This document shows positions 1 to 4,848 of a stretch of DNA of 20,164 bases, one piece after another. Position 1 is the stretch's first letter. Each line of letters begins with the position of its first letter. Position numbers and translations under genes: made by a program. The DNA is from a virus. The notes below the pieces were generated by a model, which worked only from the letters and a program-made list of their open reading frames with translations, was not told the DNA's origin and ran no database searches. The stretch covers positions 1 through 20,164 of the IMG/VR virus record IMGVR_UViG_3300015198_000093. One strand, written 5' to 3'.

Positions 1-116
1 GGAATGTGATCGCCTATAAGCATCAAATCCGCTAAATCCGCTTTACCTAAACGAAATTTTAGCAATGCTGCCTGTAGTTTTAAGTCGAATAGTTTGTTTA
101 CTAATCCGTCGATCAT
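1..116 (-). CDS. Hypothetical protein, N-terminal part only (cut by window edge)
   Basis: The reading frame starts with an ATG at 116 on the minus strand and stays open to the window edge (about 38 residues visible, beginning MIDGLVNKLFDLK). An AGGAGA Shine-Dalgarno site lies at 123-128, six bases upstream of the ATG, which fixes the start well. The visible part is rich in Leu, Lys and Ala and looks helical. It is the last visible gene of the leftward block and starts about 30 bases after the stop of the 81-aa gene, so it is probably co-transcribed with it. I do not recognise a family, and the C-terminus is missing. Confidence 0.6.
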   Translation of the reverse strand, partial: MIDGLVNKLFDLKLQAALLKFRLGKADLADLMLIGDHI

Positions 117-144
117 TTATTTTCTCCTATTTTTATTGCAACGC

Positions 145-390
145 TTATGCTGTTGCTTGAAGTTGCTGATCGCTAATCTGGTTGTCAATTTCTTTAAGTT
201 GACTTAAAACCATGTCTCGTAGAGCGTGCAAGGCTTCTAGTCGAGTTGAATACGTATTTCCTTTTTCTATGGGGTAATAGTGATGAAATATACTTACACC
301 CCAATCTCCTACAGAATTTTTTACAAGACAACCTTCTGTTACGCACGGTTTGTTTTGAACTGAATCGTAACGAATAACCCAGACTTTCAT
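145..390 (-). CDS. Small hypothetical protein (81 aa)
   Basis: The start is an ATG at 390, preceded by a GAGGT ribosome-binding site five bases upstream. The ATG overlaps the TGA stop of the preceding gene in an ATGA arrangement, the usual sign of translational coupling. The N-terminal half is predicted beta-rich and aromatic (MKVWVIRYDS, then HHYYPIEKG). The C-terminal half, from about residue 48, looks like one amphipathic helix (ALHALRDMVLSQLKEIDNQI). There is no signal peptide or membrane segment. I recognise no family. Its place in the leftward block suggests an early or accessory phage function, which is inference only. Confidence 0.6.
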   Translation of the reverse strand: MKVWVIRYDSVQNKPCVTEGCLVKNSVGDWGVSIFHHYYPIEKGNTYSTRLEALHALRDMVLSQLKEIDNQISDQQLQATA

Positions 391-764
391 GATTTACCTC
401 GCACTACATCGGCTAAAGTATTGCCTTCTACGCTATCCCATATACCCGACATACCAGCGTTGCCGACATGCTGATACGCTCTTGTATCTTCTAGCCAGCA
501 TTTCTGTATATACGCTTCTAGCTGGTCACGTGTACTATTTACATAAAGATGGTTTACGATCTGCCAACGGTTACGCGGGTAATCATTTGCAATGACACGG
601 CCTACAAATGGCACACCGTGTAGTTGCGCTATTGGCATTAACGGCTGGTCTAGTTGCCATTGCCAGAGTCCAAAGCATAACGTCTTTAAGTTGGCAGCAC
701 TAAACCAGATAACAGGTTGTCCTTTGTATAAGTGACTGAATTGTATTTGTGTAGTATTATTCAT
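387..764 (-). CDS. Hypothetical protein (125 aa)
   Basis: I place the start at the ATG at 764 (protein begins MNNTTQIQFSHLYKG), because an AAAGGGTG site at 769-776 sits just upstream of it. A longer form starting at 806 is open, but it has no ribosome-binding site and its start lies inside a hairpin loop. The protein is rich in Trp, Tyr and His (for example GLWQWQLDQP) and predicted mixed alpha/beta and soluble. Its stop overlaps the start of the 81-aa gene, so the two are likely translated together. I do not recognise it. Confidence 0.6.
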   Translation of the reverse strand: MNNTTQIQFSHLYKGQPVIWFSAANLKTLCFGLWQWQLDQPLMPIAQLHGVPFVGRVIANDYPRNRWQIVNHLYVNSTRDQLEAYIQKCWLEDTRAYQHVGNAGMSGIWDSVEGNTLADVVRGKS

Positions 765-792
765 ATGCACCCTTTCGTAAGGCGGTGTGCGG

Positions 793-824
793 GTCGCTGT
801 AATCATTTGAAGGGCTACAGCGAC
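793..824. other. Intergenic inverted repeat (9-bp stem, 14-nt loop)
   Basis: Perfect arms GTCGCTGTA (793-801) and TACAGCGAC (816-824) lie in the 67-bp gap between the 470-aa gene and the 125-aa gene. The hairpin comes right after the stop of the 470-aa gene on the minus strand, where a terminator would be expected. No T-run follows the stem in that direction. It may be a weak terminator, a 3'-end stabiliser or a processing site. Confidence 0.4.
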
Positions 825-831
825 TTAATCA

Positions 832-2244
832 TTAAACAGTGGCACGATCTTGACGTATCATTGCGTCAATTTTTGTTTCTAAACCGTTAAACACATCATG
901 CTCGTACAGGTAAAGAATGTCGTTTACTTTCCACATAGTTCGGTTAGCGTCTTCTACAGAGAAAACTGTTAGACTAAAGTCACTTCTTTGCAGTCTTCGA
1001 TTAAACGTGTTAGTTGCTATCCCGAAATACACGGAAATCTCTGCTTGTGGAATACGAGTATTTAATGTTAAACCTTCTGGTAAAACATACAAGTTTCCAA
1101 GTGGACGATCATCTGGATTTTGATCGCTATTTACTCTCAATAAACGAATTTTATTTTCACCGCTTTCAGATTCACTTTCCATTCCAGTTGTATCTGCGGA
1201 AACATCACCCTCTTGTGAGTCCGATACATAGATAGTGGTATATTGCGGATTATTGTTACTTTCCATAGGAGTAGTACCAGTGGAAACTTCGACTGTTTCT
1301 GCATGGAAAGTTGATCCAATTTCGGGCGTAACTGGTACTAACTTTCCATTTTCAGAATCGCGTGGAAAGCTGGCTACATCTGACTTTCCATCAAGCGTAG
1401 CAGTATTATGGAAAGTTGCGTTTTCTTGTTGGGAACTAGATCGAATGACACCTTCGATATTTCCTTGACTTACTACATCGTCTAAAGTTACTTTTCCACC
1501 TAAAACATTAGCGAAATTAGCGAAAAATTTCTTTGCCTTAGGCGTTCCTAAAACCATCATAGCAATAATGGCTCGATTTGTACCTACTTTGCCGTCAATT
1601 AGTGCATCTGCCTCATCAGAGGCATTTCTTAATAACCGCCCTTGAATTTCTTGCTCAACATGGGCGACTTCTTCTTCTGCTGATCGTTTACGTTCGCCAA
1701 CAACGCCAGCGAGAAACAAAATTGCAGAGTACATCACTGCATGGAATACATACTTCCAGGGCTTCGGTAACTCTGGCACATTTGTTATATGTAGGTCAGG
1801 CCATATAGCAGCGTTTAGTAAAGTCAAAGCATACATGTTATAGAGTGTGATGAATAAGAGTGTACCAATAGTCTTGACCCATTCCCACGGGCTATATTTC
1901 GCTCCCGAGGATAACATGTCATTGACTGCTTTAACTTGTCGTATCTCAAACAGAGAGAAGGCGACCGTACTGAAGATTGCTGATATACCAAGATAGTAAA
2001 TAGTGAACTTCTTATCTGGCAACAATAAGCCAGCACTATTGTAAAATAATTGAGCCAACATCGTATTAGCGACTAATGCTAGAACAATGTGAGTGATTGC
2101 GGTATCACGGAGATACCGTTGGAACTTCACACTGAAAGACATTTTTGTTTTTTTAGAATTTTTAGACGCTTCTATTTCGTCTTTTTCTGACAGAGCTTTC
2201 TTTGTTTTACGGGCAATTGGTTTAACTGGTGTGTCGATAGCCAT
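832..2244 (-). CDS. Membrane protein with four predicted transmembrane helices and a putative C-terminal helix-turn-helix (470 aa)
   Basis: The start at 2244 has a near-perfect AAAGGAGG site a few bases upstream. Residues 1-45 are charged and Lys-rich. Hydrophobic segments follow at about 50-74, 81-100, 123-149 and 165-183. Residues 185-260 are helical and charged. Residues 265-365 form a Ser/Thr/Glu/Asn-rich, probably disordered linker. The last 80 residues are folded-looking: IPQAEISVYFGIATNTFNRR (399-418) resembles a helix-turn-helix, and MWKVNDILYLYEHDV (437-451) resembles the end of an excisionase or MerR-like domain. The layout recalls actinobacterial plasmid-transfer proteins that pair membrane segments with a C-terminal helix-turn-helix. 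That is an analogy, not shown homology. The linker-coding DNA carries an unusual 9-bp repeat array. Function is unknown: a membrane-tethered regulator, a replication or segregation anchor, or a host-interaction protein are all possible. Confidence 0.75.
   Translation of the reverse strand: MAIDTPVKPIARKTKKALSEKDEIEASKNSKKTKMSFSVKFQRYLRDTAITHIVLALVANTMLAQLFYNSAGLLLPDKKFTIYYLGISAIFSTVAFSLFEIRQVKAVNDMLSSGAKYSPWEWVKTIGTLLFITLYNMYALTLLNAAIWPDLHITNVPELPKPWKYVFHAVMYSAILFLAGVVGERKRSAEEEVAHVEQEIQGRLLRNASDEADALIDGKVGTNRAIIAMMVLGTPKAKKFFANFANVLGGKVTLDDVVSQGNIEGVIRSSSQQENATFHNTATLDGKSDVASFPRDSENGKLVPVTPEIGSTFHAETVEVSTGTTPMESNNNPQYTTIYVSDSQEGDVSADTTGMESESESGENKIRLLRVNSDQNPDDRPLGNLYVLPEGLTLNTRIPQAEISVYFGIATNTFNRRLQRSDFSLTVFSVEDANRTMWKVNDILYLYEHDVFNGLETKIDAMIRQDRATV
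1174..1416. repeat. Array of six exact 9-bp ACTTTCCAT / ATGGAAAGT motifs
   Basis: ACTTTCCAT occurs on the plus strand at 1174, 1258, 1341 and 1383, and its reverse complement ATGGAAAGT at 1303 and 1408. A diverged copy, GTGGAAAGC, is at 1362, and an 8/9 match, ACTTTCCAC, is at 926. All lie inside the 470-aa gene. Relative to that gene the motif is read as Met-Glu-Ser (two copies), as Gly-Lys in a shifted register (two copies), and in reverse as Thr-Phe-His (two copies). A repeated peptide therefore cannot explain it. Spacing is irregular (25-84 bp). I found no other exact copy by eye in the window. Confidence 0.6.
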
Positions 2245-2267
2245 GTTTTCCTCCTTTCAGGTAAAAT

Positions 2268-2302
2268 ATATGCGTTGTCATATGGGAATCGACAACGCAT
2301 AT
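2268..2302 (-). terminator. Intercistronic hairpin, likely factor-independent terminator or attenuator
   Basis: Perfect 12-bp arms ATATGCGTTGTC (2268-2279) and GACAACGCATAT (2291-2302) enclose an 11-nt loop. On the minus strand the stem starts just after the 178-aa gene and is followed by ATTTTA. The downstream 470-aa gene starts only 23 bases beyond the stem, which leaves no room for a separate promoter between them. The hairpin probably ends most transcripts of the 178-aa gene and lets a fraction read through. Confidence 0.65.
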
Positions 2303-2310
2303 TTAATAAA

Positions 2311-2847
2311 CTATTCCTGTGTTGGCTTACTAGCTGCCTGAACTTCCGCCTTTACATCGTTTACATTACCTTGCAATGCAATAGCAGCAGTCGTAAGTTG
2401 ACGATTAACGGCTAAGGTAAGTGTACGGACATTATCAAACTGCTTGATGATATTCTGGCAATCCAGAATGAGCTTATCTGTTGCCTTCTCTAATTTTGTA
2501 ATTTGCTCAGAACTACCACCTTTTACACTGAATGCTTGTGAACGTGTCCACATAGCAAACCATGTAAATCGGCCTTTTGTACCAGTCTCACTTTTTAGTG
2601 TTTGAACCGCTTGTGCTGCTACGGTCATTGCTTCTTTAGCTTTAACAATGGCTTCTAATGTAGAAGCACTTCGATCAACCACTAAACCAGTTTTACGATC
2701 ATCGCTGATAAACGTATTAGCTTTTAGGGCAGTCTCTAGATTTCCAATTTCAACTTTCAATGCTTTGCGAGATGCTTCCGCCGCCGCTAGCATTTTATTG
2801 GTATTAGCCTCTTGTTCTGGTGTCTGTGCTTTTTTAGTATTCGCCAT
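2311..2847 (-). CDS. Helical soluble protein of unknown function (178 aa)
   Basis: The start at 2847 is preceded by AGAGGAAAAAACTC, a good ribosome-binding site. The protein is rich in Ala, Lys, Thr and Gln and is predicted almost entirely alpha-helical. Helices fall at about residues 8-45, 60-90 and 110-175, with a short aromatic stretch FTWFAMWTRSQAF near residues 94-106 that could be a membrane-surface or packing segment. There is no signal peptide and no clear catalytic motif. It is the first gene of the leftward block, so it is expected to be the most strongly expressed, and a terminator-like hairpin follows it directly. I do not recognise the family. It could be an early structural or DNA-associated protein, but nothing in the sequence settles that. 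Confidence 0.65.
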   Translation of the reverse strand: MANTKKAQTPEQEANTNKMLAAAEASRKALKVEIGNLETALKANTFISDDRKTGLVVDRSASTLEAIVKAKEAMTVAAQAVQTLKSETGTKGRFTWFAMWTRSQAFSVKGGSSEQITKLEKATDKLILDCQNIIKQFDNVRTLTLAVNRQLTTAAIALQGNVNDVKAEVQAASKPTQE

Positions 2848-2885
2848 GAGTTTTTTCCTCTTTCTTTGGTATGCAATTTCTAAAC

Positions 2886-2949
2886 AGTGTGAATATAATT
2901 GTTGGACACACTAGATACTACTGTTTATTTGCATCCGTACAAATAGTAT
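2886..2949. promoter_or_regulatory. Palindrome-rich divergent regulatory region (candidate operators)
   Basis: AGTGTG (2886-2891) pairs with CACACT (2907-2912). ATACTA (2915-2920) pairs with TAGTAT (2944-2949), and inside that TATTTG (2926-2931) pairs with CAAATA (2940-2945). These dyads sit between the divergent 178-aa and helix-turn-helix genes. The inner one overlaps the -35 element of the rightward promoter. They are candidate operators for the adjacent DNA-binding protein. Binding itself is inference. Confidence 0.45.
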
Positions 2950-2957
2950 GGCATAAT
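2929..2957 (+). promoter_or_regulatory. Candidate promoter for the helix-turn-helix gene
   Basis: TTGCAT at 2929-2934 and CATAAT at 2952-2957 are separated by the optimal 17 bp and resemble the sigma-70/sigma-A consensus. Transcription would start near 2964, giving a leader of about 75 bases before the chosen ATG at 3039. Confidence 0.55.
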
Positions 2958-3038
2958 ACAGGTATAAGTGTCAAGGTGGTACTATTGGATAGAAAAACTG
3001 TTTTGGCATTTAACAAAAGAGGAAAGAAGAAAATACAG

Positions 3039-3332
3039 ATGACATTAGAAGATACGCAAGAAATGACGCAAGATGAATTAAGACAGGCGTTCTTGCCATT
3101 GTCCAAAGATGGTAAAGATAAAATCAAAGCAGATATACGGAGCTTGGATTTTATTACGATAAAACAAGTTATGCTCTTGCTCGATTTTCAATATAGTTTT
3201 GAGACTATTAGAACTTGGGTAAATAATGAATCATTACCTCGCACAAGATTAGGTGGAGATAAAGGGGCAATTCTGATTAAAATAACTGATTTTGATGAAT
3301 TTTTAAAGAATGGGTATAAAAGAGCCAATTAG
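3039..3332 (+). CDS. Small helix-turn-helix DNA-binding protein, excisionase/MerR-like (97 aa)
   Basis: I choose the ATG at 3039 (protein begins MTLEDTQEMTQDEL), because AGAGGAAAGA lies about ten bases upstream and the open frame above it runs through the promoter. Residues 1-35 are acidic and helical. Residues 38-62 (FITIKQVMLLLDFQYSFETI and on to RTWV) fit a helix-turn-helix of the excisionase/MerR type. They are followed by a basic turn, LPRTRLGG, and a wing-like strand, AILIKITDFDEFLKNG. Proteins like this act as excisionases, transcription regulators or recombination directionality factors. The gene is divergent from the leftward block and next to several palindromes, so a local regulator is the most likely role. 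No integrase is visible to support an excisionase role. Confidence 0.6.
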   Translation: MTLEDTQEMTQDELRQAFLPLSKDGKDKIKADIRSLDFITIKQVMLLLDFQYSFETIRTWVNNESLPRTRLGGDKGAILIKITDFDEFLKNGYKRAN

Positions 3333-3492
3333 TGCATTTATCGTCATATATTGACGTGATTTAAATTATATGGCACACTATCTACATGTGGCAACCATGT
3401 CACATACCGTTCCGATTTGCTGATAACCATTTTACGGCGGGAGTTGGCATTTCGGTCTATATCATATTCAGGTCTATGGTATAGTTATTGCA

Positions 3493-3560
3493 CAACAAAA
3501 AGATACTCACTGGATTTTTTACTCTTCTCTTTGTTTTAATCCAGTGAGTATCTTTTGTTG
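3493..3560. terminator. Long bidirectional hairpin terminator between convergent genes
   Basis: The left arm at 3493-3516 (CAACAAAAAGATACTCACTG then GATT) is complementary to the right arm at 3538-3560 with a single bulged A. The loop is 21 nt and pyrimidine-rich. The inner 15-bp stem is preceded by an A-tract and followed by TTTTGTTG, so it has terminator form in both directions. It lies between the rightward helix-turn-helix gene and the leftward lysin gene. The 160 bases before it (3333-3492) hold only short dyads, such as CGTCA-TGACG near 3343-3357, and no gene that I can support. Confidence 0.75.
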
Positions 3561-3567
3561 CTATTGA

Positions 3568-4185
3568 CTAATAAATAAAACTGACACCCCAACCAGACGA
3601 AACAATGCGGGTATCGACATTCCACATTCCCGCTACGGCTGCCATTTCACGAATGGCGAACGTTCCATTACCATAGACTGCATCAACTATTCCCACGTGT
3701 CCAGCAACGGGATTTGCACCATCCACCCCTGCCTGAAACACGGCTATCGCTCCAACGCGAGGATAGTTACCAGTGGCATACCCTTGTGATGCTGCTACCC
3801 ATGCAAAATCTTTGGCGTATGCAGTAGGCGGTAAATAGATATCGGGTCGCTGATTAAACACGTACCAGACACAACTACCTGGGTAGCCAATGTTGGGATG
3901 ATTACCTGTGTACACTTGTGGTTGCTGGTAGGAATTGGTAACTGAAGGGGCGTTACCAGACAAACAAATGTGTTGACCTACATAGATTAAATTGGGATTG
4001 GGAATCCCATTTTCATTTGCTATTTTCTGCCAGTCTGAAGGGCTAATTCCGCTCAATGTATCACGGCTTTGTACGATGTACTCATTACTGCATGACGCAT
4101 GGGCTACAGAGGGTATAAGCATCAAGGCAAATGCACTAGCAATAACTACGCTTATCCCAAGATTCTTAAACAAAATAAACTCCAT
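3568..4185 (-). CDS. Secreted LysM-CHAP peptidoglycan hydrolase (endolysin-like, 205 aa)
   Basis: Residues 1-30 form a signal peptide: a Lys in the N-region, a hydrophobic core, and a likely cleavage after VAHA. A LysM cell-wall-binding domain spans about 35-76 (YIVQSRDTLSGI at one end, NLIYVGQHICL at the other). A CHAP amidase/endopeptidase domain spans about 95-205, with candidate catalytic Cys105 (GSCVWYV), His163 (GHVGIVD) and Glu180 (IREMAA). CHAP enzymes cut peptide or amide bonds in peptidoglycan. The signal peptide implies Sec-dependent export rather than release by a holin, and no holin gene is visible. The ATG at 4185 has no usable ribosome-binding site. A TTG at 4173 has GGAG six bases upstream and would give a 201-aa protein with the same signal peptide. 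The gene runs against the structural operon, so it is separately controlled. A host cell-wall enzyme or virion-associated lysin are alternatives. Confidence 0.85.
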   Translation of the reverse strand: MEFILFKNLGISVVIASAFALMLIPSVAHASCSNEYIVQSRDTLSGISPSDWQKIANENGIPNPNLIYVGQHICLSGNAPSVTNSYQQPQVYTGNHPNIGYPGSCVWYVFNQRPDIYLPPTAYAKDFAWVAASQGYATGNYPRVGAIAVFQAGVDGANPVAGHVGIVDAVYGNGTFAIREMAAVAGMWNVDTRIVSSGWGVSFIY

Positions 4186-4188
4186 TTC

Positions 4189-4206
4189 CTGAGTGACTAA
4201 ACTCAG
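4189..4206 (-). promoter_or_regulatory. Leader hairpin just upstream of the lysin start
   Basis: CTGAGT (4189-4194) and ACTCAG (4201-4206) form a 6-bp stem with a 6-nt loop. It ends three bases before the ATG at 4185, which blocks any Shine-Dalgarno site for that ATG. This favours initiation at the TTG at 4173 or points to translational control of the lysin. Confidence 0.4.
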
Positions 4207-4210
4207 ATAC

Positions 4211-4244
4211 GCATATGGTATGCTACTGTAGATACATACGTCAA
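4211..4244 (-). promoter_or_regulatory. Candidate lysin promoter with overlapping dyad
   Basis: Read on the minus strand, TTGACG (4244-4239) and TACCAT (4220-4215) are 18 bp apart, an acceptable -35/-10 pair for the lysin gene. The dyad GCATA-TGG-TATGC (4211-4223) overlaps the -10. On the plus strand the same bases contain TGGTATGCT, an extended -10-like sequence that could serve the terminase operon. No good -35 accompanies it. The divergent genes may share this control point. Confidence 0.4.
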
Positions 4245-4272
4245 CACAGTGGCTAAAAGGATAAACTTGTCG

Positions 4273-4848
4273 ATGGATCGTTTTCAGTTATTGGAACTAG
4301 CAGATCGGGTCGAAGATGCAATGCTTCAAGGCTACATAACACCCCATGAAATAGCGAAATTTGCTCAATGTTCCAATCCACAAGCACGCAGTTGTATGGA
4401 ACATATACATAAACGCTGGCACCGTAACCAGTCACACCAATCAAGAGAAGATAAACGCGAGCAAGCCATATTTATGTCGATGAATGCTCTACGAAAAACA
4501 TACGTACTCTATGAGTCAGCCAAAGATCAGGACGCTCTAGGAGAGGCAAACAGGGCTATGGGGAACATCATACGCATATTGAGCCAAGTAGCCAACCTAG
4601 AAGGTCTAAATGAGCGTACAGTTCGTATAGGGGGCGATAAAGATGGTATACCTATCGTTACTGAAGCACAATCGCAAGTATTGATATTAGAGGGATTGGT
4701 AAATAATGGATATATTGACACAACAATACTTAAACAAATCGAATCCACAATCCTTAATCGATCTGATAGTAGCACGGAAGTCATTGGCAGTATACGGGAA
4801 GCTGACACGCAATTTGACACCACAACCACATCACAATGGGGTCATTAA
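4273..4848 (+). CDS. Terminase small subunit-like protein (191 aa)
   Basis: It lies directly upstream of and overlaps the large terminase gene, the usual place of the DNA-recognition small subunit. The N-terminal part is helical, with a possible helix-turn-helix near ITPHEIAKFAQCSNPQARSC. A long charged helical middle (REDKREQAIFMSMNALRKTY and on) could oligomerise, as small terminases form rings. The acidic Ser/Thr-rich tail may contact the large subunit. The start is uncertain: ATG 4273 has AAAAGGA 11 bases upstream, TTG 4267 has the same site 5 bases upstream, and a GTG at 4249 gives 199 aa without a clear site. Assignment rests on position and general architecture, not on a recognised family signature. 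Confidence 0.6.
   Translation: MDRFQLLELADRVEDAMLQGYITPHEIAKFAQCSNPQARSCMEHIHKRWHRNQSHQSREDKREQAIFMSMNALRKTYVLYESAKDQDALGEANRAMGNIIRILSQVANLEGLNERTVRIGGDKDGIPIVTEAQSQVLILEGLVNNGYIDTTILKQIESTILNRSDSSTEVIGSIREADTQFDTTTTSQWGH

Noticed and set aside
387-806. 139-aa form of the 125-aa hypothetical gene starting at 806
   Set aside because: The start lies inside a hairpin loop without a ribosome-binding site, while the ATG at 764 has AAAGGGTG upstream.
1174-1416. CRISPR array from repeated 9-mers
   Set aside because: The units are too short, irregularly spaced and in both orientations, and they lie inside a coding gene.
2871-3038. N-terminal extension of the helix-turn-helix gene to an ATG at 2871
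   Set aside because: It would run through the predicted promoter (2929-2957) and has no ribosome-binding site. The ATG at 3039 is preceded by AGAGGAAAGA.
3333-3492. Possible attachment site or tRNA in the gap after the helix-turn-helix gene
   Set aside because: I found no cloverleaf, no tRNA-like CCA end and no second copy of a core sequence. Only short dyads are present.
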